64,000 nt of DNA from Symbiodinium natans (GCA_905221605.1 CAJNDS010002165.1:285583-349582); one strand, 5' to 3'; positions 31,725 through 41,017 are shown, counted from the first letter of the stretch. The notes: generated by a model not told the origin, from the letters alone. A program made the numbers and translations.

Positions 31725-34700
31725 GACAATCCTCTATATGGGCGCGATGGGCGTTTGGATTGGTTAAAAGAATACGTCACAGGTTGACACAATGGTTGCA
31801 TGAGAGCGATGCTGAACGGGAAGCTACGGTGTTAAAAAAAGAAGAACGAGAAGGGACGTTACGGAGGTTGACGACCGAGGAGCGAGCTTTCCGTGACCAT
31901 TGCCTAAGGGGGCATATTCCCTTCAGACGTGATTGTCAAATCTGTGTGTCTGCTGCTGGAAAAGAGCGTCGCCATTTGAGGCGAAAGCATGGGGATGCTC
32001 ACACTTTATCATTGGACTTAGCGGGTCCATACAAGTGTTCAAAGGATGCTCACCAGCAGAAGCCACGACACGCTGTTATTGGTGTGTATCAATTTCCAAT
32101 GTTGGATCCCAATGTGGGTCGCCCTCCAGAAAAGGAGGAAGATGCGGATGAGGTGAAAGATCAGGTGGCAGATGAAGGTGCTGGTGTCGGAGAATGGTTA
32201 GGCGATGCAGTCGCTAACTTCGAGGAGGAAGACTCTGCGCCGGTGGAACCTGCGCCAGTTCTGGAGGCAGAGGTGTTGAAAATCCAAGCTTCTGAAAAAT
32301 CCTGGAAGGAACTGAAGGACCACTTGACCCAACCTGTCCGTATGATCAACTTCGTTATGGTGGAGCCGATTGTGGATAAACAGCAAACAACTGTTTTGTC
32401 GGCAGTTCAAAGAATGATGGTGCGCTTGCAGAGACATGGGTATCCGGTGTTGAGAATCCACTCAGATCGAGCGGGGGAGTTTGTCAATGCACGCTTCCGG
32501 TCCTTTTGCGAAACTCGTCTGATATATAGGACCACTGGTGATCCTGGAGTCCCGCAAACAAATGGGCGCGCTGAAGCATGTGTGGGTTTATTCAAACGTG
32601 GTGTCAGGTCGCTCTTAAAGGAGGCGCGACTCGGGCCGGCGTACTGGGCACTGGCTGCTCGCCATTGGTCAATGTTACGGTGGCAGAAAGCTGAAAGGGA
32701 GTTGGGGTTGAATCCTAAAGCATTGCTTCCCTTTGGTGCTCAGATTCAAGTCAAACGTCGTCCGTGGGAGTTGCTGGGTCCGGATGGAACAAAGAAAGGT
32801 CGGCAATGGGTCGATCGTACGCAGCCTGCACTTCTTTTGGGTCCATGCGATGACCTACCTGGTGGTTATTGGGTGGAAGCTCAAGGGACTGCAAAAGATC
32901 CGGATGAACTGGTGTTATTTCCCTGCACTACGATTTTTTCCAATATAAAGGAACCGCCTGAATTGGAGCTGGAAGGGGTGGTAGAAGAACAGGAGCCTTC
33001 TCCTCCAGAGCATCGTCTCAAGGGGAAAAAACCGGCGCTTCGGTTCGCTGATGAGGAAGGTCCTCCTTTACCTCCGCCTCGCGATCCTCCAGTTCGTCAT
33101 CGGTTAAATGAAAAAAGCCCGGCCTCTTCACTGCGTGGTCATGTGGGCTCCTTGCGCTTGCTTCGCAAGCGGGGGGAGAGTCCGCCCTTAGAAATTTTCG
33201 AGGATGACATGCAGGGTCTGGGGGAGCTGGAAGAAAATGCAGATGTCGAGGACAATGTTCCTGGTGATGAGTATTGGCCGACTTGCTGTTCTCCTCATGA
33301 AAATGCTTATTTGGTCTGCAAAAGTGGGACTGCTGAGGATGGAACACAGTTGGAAAAAGAAGAGCAAAAAGCCAAGTCAATGTATGAAAGGTCTATGTAT
33401 GATTACGTGGACTGTGAGGAGCTTTTGGAAGGGATTGTATACCCAAAGAGGGTGAATCGAAGAGGTGGTATCAACAATTGGTGTACAAGTACGCGAGCTC
33501 TGGTGTTGGGCCACTATACTCATGGCGGAGTGTGTGGTATCACAAAAGAGACTCATCGAAGACCATGGCTATGTCGTTATTTGGCATCATTCGTGAGGCA
33601 CCACAATCCTGAAGCCAAATTTTCTGCTCTTCAGATCTCGTGCAATGCTCCGGTGTCATTGCATAGGGATAGTCACAATGAAAAACATTGCTGCAATTAT
33701 GTGTGTGGCTTTGGTGACTATAAAGATGGTCAGCTGTGGGTTGAGGATGAAAAGGTTTTAGAGGAAGGAGCTGAAGTGGTGGAGCAATCTTATGGGAAGA
33801 AAGTCCTACCTGGAAAATTGGTGGATATCCACTGGAACTTCATGTCGTTCTTTCCGAGAAAGCTGCATGGCCCTATGCCTTGGAAAGGAAACAGGGTATC
33901 CTTGACAGGGCCTGTTTTTATGGAGCGTTTGAGCTACAAGGATAGGTGCTATCTTCTCCAATGCAAGTTTCCTCTTCCGGAACCACAGGCTGAAGAAGGT
34001 GAAAAAAGGAAGTGGTTAAAAATGACGTTGAAAGAGACCTCGCTGGACGACCTTGCAGAAGAAGTCGACTACGCTGTGTTCGAAGCGCATCAATGGGCTC
34101 TAGAAGAGCATTTGAGTATTCGACGCCTAATTGCTGAACAGGAATGTTGCATTTTGGACGAGTTCCATGGATCGGCCAATGAGTCGAGTGAAGAAAAAGG
34201 ATCAGAGACTAGAGAATGGCTGGTTAAAGCAAAAAGGGCTGAGGAACAGCTATCGAAATTTTTGGTCAAAGCAGCTCAAGTTCAGCAAATGGTGCAAGAA
34301 AATACCGCGCTTGAGGCAGCGGAGGAGGTTGAGTTCCTGCAAACAAAAACAATTCCTACACAAGAAGCCATGCAAGAGCTGGAAAAGTGGAGGGAATCAT
34401 TGTCGGACGAGGTGACGTCTTTGGTGAAAGAGTTGGAGGTGGTGGAACCAACAACTCAAGAAAAGCTGGACAAATTGGCGGAAGAGCCTAATGCACCGGT
34501 GATTGAGTACGTTCCCAGTCTGGTGGTGTTTACCCGGAAGCAAGGGACAGGGAGGCGACGTGCCCGTATCTGTGCATGTGGAAACTTCATTTCGTCAACG
34601 GCAGCTACAGAATATGAAGGGCCGAGGTCACTCAGTCGTCACTCGCTGTACGCTCCAGGTTTAGATTCAACTACATTCAGGTGTCAAGTGAGGCACGCAG

Positions 34701-36562
34701 CATATATGGTGTGGATCATCGCTGGCTTAGACATTTCCAAAGCTTTTCTGACGGCGCCGATGAATAGGGCGCAAAGAGAAGGGCGTTTGGTGGTGGTGCA
34801 GCCCCCAAGGGCGGCGGTGAAATTGGGTCTTTGCACAAAAGAGGAGCGGTGGATTGTGAGGAAGGCCTTGTATGGTTTGGCCGAAAGTCCTGCAGCATGG
34901 GTGGAGTGGCGAGACCAACGTCTTCAAGGGATGTCTTGCGTGTCAAAGGATGGACAAGCAATGAGCTTTCAGAGGTCCAATGCAGACCCAAGCCTGTTCC
35001 TTATTATCGCACAAGAGAAGTTGGAAGGTGCAAGCAAGTTGGTAGGGACAATGGGTCTTTACGTGGATGATTTTTTGATGGCTGGGACTATGACAGTGCT
35101 CCGGGAGGCCTTGGAACAGATTAGGAAGGAGTGGAAAACTTCTGAACCCGAGTTCTGTGGTCCAGGCTGTGGTGATGGATTCCTGAAGTTTTTGGGTGTC
35201 CAAATCTGGTATCGAAATGGCAGCTTCTTTCTCAACCAGGAGGACTTTGTGAGAGATTTGCTGAACCGACGAGGGTATCAGATCGATGAAACTGGAAAAG
35301 GAAGTAACCTGCCAATGGCGAAAGAAACTCCAGGTGAAGAAGAGGAGGTGGATATTCCTTCCTTGCGAGCGGCACAAGGTGCCGTAGGGGAGTTCCTCTG
35401 GGTGGCAATCAAAACTCGACCTGATTTAGCGTTCTGCGCGAGCCAGTTGTCTTTGTGGACATCCCGAAGGCCGCGATTTGTGGTTAAAAAGGCTGAGGAA
35501 GTTTTCCGATACCTTGCTGCAACTCCAACGTTAGGCTTGACGTTCGGAGCAATCGCAACATGCGAAAAAGAAAGAAATGAGGTGTTGCGCTATGGACGAG
35601 GCGTTAAGGTGGTGGAGTCCTACGCGGATGCCAGCTTTGCAGCAGGTGAAAACGAAAAGAGCCACTCAGGAGCGGTGGTGGTGTGGGGTGACTGTCCAGT
35701 GATGTGGGCAACACAAAGACAATCAACGGTGGCTTTGAGTACGGCTGAAGCTGAATTACATGCGTCCATAGAGGGAGCAACGATGATTCAGTCGTGCACC
35801 CCTATAATTGCCGCTTTGGTTGGAACAGGTGAAGAATCGCTGCAAAAAGTGCTGTATACAGATTCGGTTTCAACGTGCTCGATCATTCAATATCCTGCTG
35901 GAAGCTGGAGGACAAGACACCTGAGAATTCGAGCAGCCGGTGTCAGGTCTCTGGTGGACCGTGGTTATATGGTGATAGCGCACCTTCGCGGTGAGTATAT
36001 GATCGCTGACCTGTTGACTAAGTTGATGAGTGGACAGGTGTACGCAAAGCAAAAGGCACTTTGGGGTCTCCGACTGTTGGTACAAGGGACTGACTTGAAA
36101 AAAGCCTCGCTTGCAATGGCGGTCATGATGGTGGCTGCATCTCTGCAAGGGATGGCAACTGGTGGCGAAGAAGTGTCAACTGCTGGATTCTTTTGCTCAG
36201 AAGAAGGGGTGTGCAAGGTCGCCAACACGTCTACGGTGATGGTTCTGGCTCAAGGTATTGAAATGGTTGTCAACAATTCAGACCTTGTTGCATATTTGGT
36301 GGCAGCAATTATACTCTGGGAACTGGCATGGTGCCTCTTTCGACGGCTGTATAAATGGCTGTGGATAAAGAAAGCGGTGGTTATTCCTGCGAGTGCCACT
36401 TTGTATACAACAGTGGGTGGGAACTGTATGCACGCAAGCAGTGATTGTGATGTTCTGCGATATTCACAGCTCAGAGCTAAGACGCTTTGTAAGCATTGCC
36501 TCAAGGATGGCTGGGTGGTGAATGCTGAGTTCCTCGGTGAGGAACGAGCCGCTGGAACGTGA
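31322..36562 (+). CDS. Pol: methyltransferase-like C-half, integrase, 2OG-oxygenase-like domain, reverse transcriptase, RNase H, membrane/Cys tail
   Basis: A 1746-codon open frame; translation really enters upstream of its first Met, across the 31263 shift. Residues 1-135 finish the methyltransferase-like region. Integrase: zinc pair H193/H198 and C205/C208; catalytic D232, D382, E418 (exactly D-x35-E for the last two). An acidic insert (about 265-335) separates the first two Asp. Residues 725-870 resemble a 2OG-Fe(II) oxygenase (H781-x-D783, H849, R858). A coiled-coil linker (about 960-1045) leads to the reverse transcriptase, with LDISKAF (D1137) and YVDD (1247-1250). RNase H: D1436, E1476, D1514 and DLLTK at 1563. 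The tail has a hydrophobic segment (1654-1673) and a C-x-H...C...C-x2-C cluster (1702-1726). No internal stop. Confidence 0.93.
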   Translation: MLFLYDVAVHSRCGTAEVINGSSVFFGMESPGDPELIGKDFSQNGKTVLSAEDLVDGSQEGLSSPTFWSWPEVKSFCERYGMYAAHFDQGALGHALVKPTTFLVSDMELWESLEQVRVVVPWSATFASTLEERIGQSSIWARWAFGLVKRIRHRLTQWLHESDAEREATVLKKEEREGTLRRLTTEERAFRDHCLRGHIPFRRDCQICVSAAGKERRHLRRKHGDAHTLSLDLAGPYKCSKDAHQQKPRHAVIGVYQFPMLDPNVGRPPEKEEDADEVKDQVADEGAGVGEWLGDAVANFEEEDSAPVEPAPVLEAEVLKIQASEKSWKELKDHLTQPVRMINFVMVEPIVDKQQTTVLSAVQRMMVRLQRHGYPVLRIHSDRAGEFVNARFRSFCETRLIYRTTGDPGVPQTNGRAEACVGLFKRGVRSLLKEARLGPAYWALAARHWSMLRWQKAERELGLNPKALLPFGAQIQVKRRPWELLGPDGTKKGRQWVDRTQPALLLGPCDDLPGGYWVEAQGTAKDPDELVLFPCTTIFSNIKEPPELELEGVVEEQEPSPPEHRLKGKKPALRFADEEGPPLPPPRDPPVRHRLNEKSPASSLRGHVGSLRLLRKRGESPPLEIFEDDMQGLGELEENADVEDNVPGDEYWPTCCSPHENAYLVCKSGTAEDGTQLEKEEQKAKSMYERSMYDYVDCEELLEGIVYPKRVNRRGGINNWCTSTRALVLGHYTHGGVCGITKETHRRPWLCRYLASFVRHHNPEAKFSALQISCNAPVSLHRDSHNEKHCCNYVCGFGDYKDGQLWVEDEKVLEEGAEVVEQSYGKKVLPGKLVDIHWNFMSFFPRKLHGPMPWKGNRVSLTGPVFMERLSYKDRCYLLQCKFPLPEPQAEEGEKRKWLKMTLKETSLDDLAEEVDYAVFEAHQWALEEHLSIRRLIAEQECCILDEFHGSANESSEEKGSETREWLVKAKRAEEQLSKFLVKAAQVQQMVQENTALEAAEEVEFLQTKTIPTQEAMQELEKWRESLSDEVTSLVKELEVVEPTTQEKLDKLAEEPNAPVIEYVPSLVVFTRKQGTGRRRARICACGNFISSTAATEYEGPRSLSRHSLYAPGLDSTTFRCQVRHAAYMVWIIAGLDISKAFLTAPMNRAQREGRLVVVQPPRAAVKLGLCTKEERWIVRKALYGLAESPAAWVEWRDQRLQGMSCVSKDGQAMSFQRSNADPSLFLIIAQEKLEGASKLVGTMGLYVDDFLMAGTMTVLREALEQIRKEWKTSEPEFCGPGCGDGFLKFLGVQIWYRNGSFFLNQEDFVRDLLNRRGYQIDETGKGSNLPMAKETPGEEEEVDIPSLRAAQGAVGEFLWVAIKTRPDLAFCASQLSLWTSRRPRFVVKKAEEVFRYLAATPTLGLTFGAIATCEKERNEVLRYGRGVKVVESYADASFAAGENEKSHSGAVVVWGDCPVMWATQRQSTVALSTAEAELHASIEGATMIQSCTPIIAALVGTGEESLQKVLYTDSVSTCSIIQYPAGSWRTRHLRIRAAGVRSLVDRGYMVIAHLRGEYMIADLLTKLMSGQVYAKQKALWGLRLLVQGTDLKKASLAMAVMMVAASLQGMATGGEEVSTAGFFCSEEGVCKVANTSTVMVLAQGIEMVVNNSDLVAYLVAAIILWELAWCLFRRLYKWLWIKKAVVIPASATLYTTVGGNCMHASSDCDVLRYSQLRAKTLCKHCLKDGWVVNAEFLGEERAAGT
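33494..33931 (+). other. 2OG-Fe(II) dioxygenase-like domain inside Pol
   Basis: The order is HRDSHN, then GFGDYKDGQLWVED, then KLHGPMPWKGNR. This gives the HxD...H...R layout of AlkB/TET/JBP-type iron- and 2-oxoglutarate-dependent oxygenases: H781 and D783 (first iron ligands), a Gly-rich strand with LWV, distal H849, and R858 nine residues on as the 2OG-binding candidate. Similar modules occur, to my knowledge, in other dinoflagellate copia polyproteins. The substrate is unknown; nucleic acid is the natural guess given its place in a reverse-transcribing element. Confidence 0.5.
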
Positions 36563-36739
36563 ATTTTCCAAGTGCGAGGTGAAGAAATCCTCAATGGTAA
36601 AGGATTCAGCCAATGAGCTGAAGGTTCGTCCTGGAAGACGTTAAACCACAATGTGCATTTCAAGCAGCTGGCTGCTGCCTAAATGGCGGTTTTTGGCCAA
36701 AGATCTGCACCTCCAATGTGTCCTAGGAAATCCTAGGAC
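36563..36739 (+). other. 3' untranslated stretch of the element
   Basis: Non-coding sequence between the Pol stop and the polypurine tract. It contains the paired palindromes CCTAGG-AAAT-CCTAGG at 36722-36737. Confidence 0.6.
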
Positions 36740-36747
36740 AGGGGGAG
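36740..36747 (+). promoter_or_regulatory. Polypurine tract
   Basis: AGGGGGAG immediately precedes the TG that starts the right LTR: the standard position and composition of the plus-strand primer of LTR elements. Confidence 0.85.
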
Positions 36748-36976
36748 TGCGGAGCTGCAATTGGCATTGTAGAAAGGAGTTGGTATTGGAAGTTGAAGGG
36801 TCAATGAACCCGGTAATCTTTGGCTCAAGCCATGACCAAAGCGGTCAAAGGTTTCGTAAAAAGTGTGCCCTTGGTTTGGGGTCTTGTTGTTCGGTTGTTG
36901 GTTGTTCCAGGGGTATTAAGGGCTTCTGTTGGGGTTGACTGTTTTGTTCCCTGTCCTCCTTCGGTTGCCCCCCGTA
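36748..36976 (+). repeat. Right LTR of the copia-like element (229 bp)
   Basis: Matches the left LTR over its full length with two transitions (99.1% identity). It is followed by the second TAGGG copy of the target duplication. Confidence 0.93.
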
Positions 36977-36981
36977 TAGGG
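36977..36981. repeat. Right target-site duplication TAGGG
   Basis: Equals 27077-27081. It continues into GTTTGAGG, a degraded telomere-like unit, so the original target was itself TTTAGGG-type repeat. Confidence 0.85.
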
Positions 36982-37048
36982 TTTGAGGCTTCGGGCTTAG
37001 TTCGGACTTGTGGTTCGCGGGTTCGGCTGAGAGCCCCTCAACGAGTCT

Positions 37049-37213
37049 GGAGGTTCATGGTACTTAGTAACCAATTAAGAACTGTACTTATAACCCACTC
37101 AAAAGCCCCCTTAAGTGCCCTAATCAGGTTCTAAGCCCCGTAAGTGCCCTATTATGATTAGAAGTACATTTATAAGTACAGTTCTAATTGGCTAATAAGT
37201 ACCATGAACCTCC
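37049..37213. repeat. Foldback element with 45-base imperfect arms
   Basis: GGAGGTTCATGGTACTTAGT starts the left arm (37049-37093); the right arm (37170-37213) ends with the complement AAGTACCATGAACCTCC. Loop about 76 bases. Lies 70 bases right of the retrotransposon. Confidence 0.8.
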
Positions 37214-37561
37214 AAGTAGGGCGTGCAGAGCCTCCAAGGGAAGCCATGCACAACCCGGAGCTCAAAGCAAGACCTGAGCCCTTGGGCCCTGAACACAATC
37301 CTAAACCGACAATAGCTTCAGTAGCTTGCCTAAACCCTAAACCCTAAACCCTAAACCCTTAGCCTCTAAACCCTAAAGCTCATGCCACAAAACTACCCGA
37401 CTCGGCCTTAGCAAAGGAGACAGCAGGCCAAAACTCCCAGAGGAATTCAGGCTTCAGGGCTTAGAGTTCGGAGTTCAGGGTTTGGGGTTCAGAGTTCAAG
37501 GCTTAGGGTTCTAACCTGAAGCCCTTGAAGCCCCGGACCCCAAAACCCTAAACCCTAACGC

Positions 37562-37745
37562 ACCCCTAAGCCCTAAGCCCTAAGCCCTAAGCCCTAAGCC
37601 CTAAGCCCTAAGCCCTAAGCCCTAAGCCCTAAGCCCTAAGCCCTAAGCCCTAAGCCCTAAGCCCTAAGCCCTACGCCCTACGCCCTGTGCCCTAAACCCT
37701 AAACCCTAGATTATAAACCCTAAACCCTAAACCCTAAACCCTAAC
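37562..37745 (-). repeat. CCCTAAG variant array (about 16 units) then CCCTAAA
   Basis: Homogenised CCCTAAG at about 37565-37668, the complement of the CTTAGGG variant at 20861 and 62299. Confidence 0.95.
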
Positions 37746-37763
37746 TCACCCAAGCCCTAAGAC

Positions 37764-37828
37764 CTGGCGCCCCGACTCTCCGTCCAGTTCTTCATGCGCT
37801 CGGCCACGTCCACAATCTTGCTGAGCTC
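37764..37828 (-). other. Exon-like island, in phase with 38366-38412
   Basis: Minus strand: CCCTGCCAG acceptor, ELSKIVDVAERMKNWTESRG then A, donor CAG|GTCTTAGG. It starts in phase 0 and ends in phase 2. The upstream neighbour (38366-38412) ends in phase 0, so the two splice in frame. The intervening intron begins and ends in telomere-like arrays. Confidence 0.5.
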
Positions 37829-38365
37829 CTGGCAGGGTTTAGGGTTTAGGGTTTAAAATTTTAGGGTTTAGGGTTTAGGGTTTAGGGCGGGGGAGCACAA
37901 GGAAGTGTGCGCTTTTGGGGGCTGAAAAATTGTCCATCCTAGCCCCCCCCCCCCCCCCCCCCGGGCCGACCCCCAACCCTGGCAACTCTAAGCCGTTGCA
38001 GCAGCACCTGACTACTCCTCCCCACCTACCACCTTCAACCCGAAACACCAATCTCGAAACCCTAAACCCTAATCCCTAAACCCTAAACCGTAAACCCTAA
38101 ACAAAGGAGCGATGAAGCCCACAGCTGATGAGACCCCAAACATCTATACGGGTGGCTCTCTAAATGAGAGTCCCTTTTTTTGGGGTCCTACATGCATGGG
38201 TTTAGGGTCTTGGGTTTAGGGTTTTGGGTTTGCGGCACCCCTGACAGGACCCCCAAAGCGAGCCGAACTTAGAGAACTAGCGCTAAACCCTGAACCCTGA
38301 ACCCTGAACCCTGAACCCTAAACCCTAAACCCTAAACCCTAAACCCTAAACCCTAAACCATGGAC

Positions 38366-38412
38366 CTGGAAGCTCTGCTCGAGGACAGGCCACTTGTCGA
38401 GGATGATCTTCT
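38366..38412 (-). other. Exon-like island, in phase with 37764-37828
   Basis: Minus strand: CCCAG acceptor, KIILDKWPVLEQSFQ, donor CAG|GTCCATGGTTTAGGG. An alternative acceptor 11 bases upstream (CCAG|GTTCTG) adds FCPE. Flanked left by CCCTAAA and right by TTTAGGG arrays. Confidence 0.5.
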
Positions 38413-38450
38413 CTGGGCAGAACCTGGCACTATGGCAACCCTTTTTAAAG

Positions 38451-38525
38451 GGTTTAGGGTTTAGGGTTTAGGGTTTAGGGTTTAGGGTTTAGGGTTTAGG
38501 GTTTAGGGTTTAGGGTTTAGGGTTT
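38451..38525 (+). repeat. (TTTAGGG)n array, about 10 units
   Basis: Perfect heptamers; right border of the 38366-38412 island. Confidence 0.95.
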
Positions 38526-38682
38526 CGGGCGTGGGGCTATGCCGGCTAAAGGGCTCGTGATGTCGAACGGAGGGAAGGTCCAACATTATGCGCGTCGAGC
38601 GCAAGCGGCCCCCCCTAATCACCTGAACCCTAAACCCTAAACCCTAAACCCTAAACCCTAAACCTTAAACCCTAAACCCTAA

Positions 38683-38796
38683 CTTGGTAGCCCACTTACC
38701 ATCTTCACTTGAGGGCAACCGCTTCTTGGGCTGGATTGCTTTGTAAGGGAACCCTCAAGCAAAAAATGGTTAAAAGGGTACCACTGGGCTGCCAAG
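38683..38796. repeat. MITE-like element, family B copy 1
   Basis: Terminal inverted repeats CTTGGTAGCCC and GGGCTGCCAAG, 114 bases, flanked by CTAA on both sides (possible target duplication, the left one belonging to the array). The interior shares TTTGTAAGGGAACC with copy 2. Confidence 0.75.
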
Positions 38797-39161
38797 CTAA
38801 TATGAGAACTTCACGTGGGTTCCGAAAGGAACAACAAACCACCTAAACACCTCATTGCTTGGAATGCAATGTGAAAGCTGGGTTGTAAGGCCTGTATAGT
38901 GTAGTTTACAGGGCGAGTCCGTGAGTGACACGGAAAGCACGTTTCATAAGCGAGCCGCTTAACCCTAAACCCTAAACCCTAAACCCTAAACCCCGCTCCC
39001 GGAAATCGTCAACCTGTGAACCCCCTCCTAACGTGCATGATCTCTAAACTCCTAGCCACTGAGCCACGAAACCATAGATCCGAAGCCCTAACCCCTAAAG
39101 CCCGAAAGCCCTTGATGGATCAAGACCCCTACTTGAACCCCAAACCCAAGACCCCAGATAC

Positions 39162-39256
39162 CCCTAACCCCTAAACCCTAAACCCTAAACCCTAAACCCT
39201 AAACCCTAAACCCTAAACCCTAAACCCTAAACCCTAAACCCTAAACCCTAAACCCT
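39162..39256 (-). repeat. (CCCTAAA)n array, about 13 units
   Basis: Perfect heptamers after two degenerate ones. Confidence 0.95.
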
Positions 39257-39296
39257 ACACCACCCCCTTGTTGCAAATTCAAGTCCCTGAAGCGCC

Positions 39297-39374
39297 CCCC
39301 TGCAAGGCCAGCCGGCTCCACTGCCCAGTTCGCCGCTGCTCGTGGCCGCGGTTGCGGTTCCGGAAGAGAGAGAT
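39297..39374 (-). other. Exon-like island
   Basis: Minus strand: CCCAAG acceptor, ISLFRNRNRGHEQRRTGQWS then RLALQ. The donor is unclear (a GC donor a few bases on is possible). If a GC donor is used, the phase fits the 38366 island. Confidence 0.4.
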
Positions 39375-39385
39375 CTTGGGCGCAG

Positions 39386-39512
39386 GGTTCAGGGTTTAGG
39401 GTTTAGGGTCTAGGGTCTAGGGCTTAGGGTTTAGGGTTTAGGGTTTAGGGTTTAGGGTTTAGGGTTTAGGGTTTAGGGTTTAGGGTTCAGGGTTTAGGGT
39501 TCAGGGTTTAGG
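39386..39512 (+). repeat. (TTTAGGG)n array with variants
   Basis: Includes TCTAGGG and TTCAGGG units near both ends and a perfect core. Confidence 0.93.
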
Positions 39513-39621
39513 GGGTTTGGGTGCCCTTTGTCCGAATTGGAACCTCAAACGAGATCACAACCCCATGAAGTGACCATATTACAACCATGAAAAATCAGTG
39601 CAGTTGGGGATTTCCGAAATT

Positions 39622-39711
39622 CGGGTAACCTTATTGAGGTCCTTATTACAAGGGGAATCCTCCTATTTGGGGGTCTATACTAGGGGTCCCCTATTTCGAA
39701 AACCCCCATAG
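39622..39711. repeat. Dispersed repeat, family C copy 1
   Basis: Aligns with 62479-62575: GTCCTTAT...AGGGGA, CTATTTGGGG.TCTATA, GGTCCCCT, CCCCCATAG shared in order. Confidence 0.65.
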
Positions 39712-40919
39712 CAAAAACTGCTGCATAGAACGCGAAGAGTGCAGCCCAGAATAGGCTGTCTGAATGCCCTGAAGCTGGAACACCCCTGCTGCAAAGAAGG
39801 CATGTCTGACCAACCCCCAAAAACCCTAAACCCCTGGAACCCCCAAACTGGAAGAAGGTTCCGGTCATGGGGGGCCTAGGGTGCAGAGTTGGGTTTTGTG
39901 TTTAGGGAAGTAGGATTTAGGGTTTAGGGTTTAGGATTTCGGGTCTAGGGTTTATTGTTAGGGTTTAAGATTTGCGGTTTGGGGTTTAGGGATTTGTTGC
40001 AACCCTGAACTACCCTAAGCCCTAAAGCCTAAACCCTAAACCCTACACCCCAAAAAGGTCCAGATTTCAACCCAAGCGCCTCGAAGGGAACGTCCACCCA
40101 CAGAAGCTCCGTGAAGAAGCCTCATAGGGAACATTAACCTGTGGGTTTAGGGTTTAGGGTTTAGGGTTTAGGGTTTAGGATTTAGGGTTTAGGGTTTAGG
40201 GTTTAGGGATTTTGGGGATTCCTGAAGCCTGAACCCGCACCCGTTGCCCAGTGCGCCCCGGCTATATGGCCTAGGAAGGGATTTTCGGCTTTTGGGATTT
40301 TCGGTTTAGGGTCCCTCCCCAAAACCCAAGGATCCAAAACGAGAAGAAATACACACAGAGACCCACCCAACGAAAAGCAAGGGTTCGTCATTGCACTTTA
40401 AAAACAATGCATACCAAAACCCTGAAAACCCTAACACCCCGAAACCCTAAAGCCTACACCCTAACGCTAAAACCCTAAAACCCTAAACCCTAAACCGATG
40501 AACCCACACCCTAAGCCCCCCTAAACCCCTGAACCCCAGATCTCAAGACCAGGATAAATTTGTAATTGTATGTGGTATCAAGATCGAATTTTTAAAGTTC
40601 TTTGTCAAAACGGCTGCCATGCCGAATTTAAGCAAATTAGTCCGAAGCGGGTACAGGAGACCCGTGAGGCTCCAAAGCGCCCTCCAAACACAAAAAAGCA
40701 TACATATCCAAAACTCGCCCAAGATGTGCGCCCAAAACCCGCCCAATTCCCGCACAAAACTCCGGACACAAATCCTATACAAGAATACTATGCAGCCTAA
40801 ACCCTAAGCCCTAAACCCTAAACCTCTAAAACCCCCCAAATCCCGAAACCCCGAAGCCCTAAACCCTAAACCCTAAACCCTACACCCGAAACCCTAAACC
40901 CTAAACCCTAAACCGCAAC

Positions 40920-41017
40920 CCTGAAGCCCTCCGCCTCGACGCTTGGCAAGCTCGATCCTGCGGCGAAGCCAGGAGGCGTTCGAGCCGGAGGAATCGAAGA
41001 CGATGTCCCGAAACCTG
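40920..41017 (-). other. Exon-like island
   Basis: Minus strand: AAGCAG acceptor, RFRDIVFDSSGSNASWLRRR then IELAKRRGGGLQ, donor CAGG|GTTGCGG that runs into TTTAGGG on that strand. Confidence 0.45.

Larger units (their letters stand above)
27082..36976 (+). mobile_element. Ty1/copia-like LTR retrotransposon, nearly complete, frame-shifted
   Basis: A 9.9-kb element with two 229-bp LTRs, a 5-bp target duplication TAGGG on both sides, a primer-binding site just inside the left LTR and a polypurine tract just before the right LTR. The protein order Gag, protease, integrase, reverse transcriptase, RNase H is that of Ty1/copia (Pseudoviridae-like) elements. It carries two extra regions: a C5-methyltransferase-like stretch before integrase and a 2OG-Fe(II)-oxygenase-like stretch between integrase and reverse transcriptase. 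The reading frame changes four times (near 27820, 27905, 28700 and 31263), so this copy as written cannot make a single polyprotein. LTR near-identity says the insertion is young. It sits at the edge of a (TTTAGGG)n array. The transcript is sense on the + strand. Confidence 0.95.

Noticed and set aside
36651-37134. Two frames across the right LTR (95 and 104 codons)
   Set aside because: They lie in the element 3' end, LTR and flank, and the first one's last 63 codons also occur (one residue changed) as a frame in the left LTR; no coding signature.
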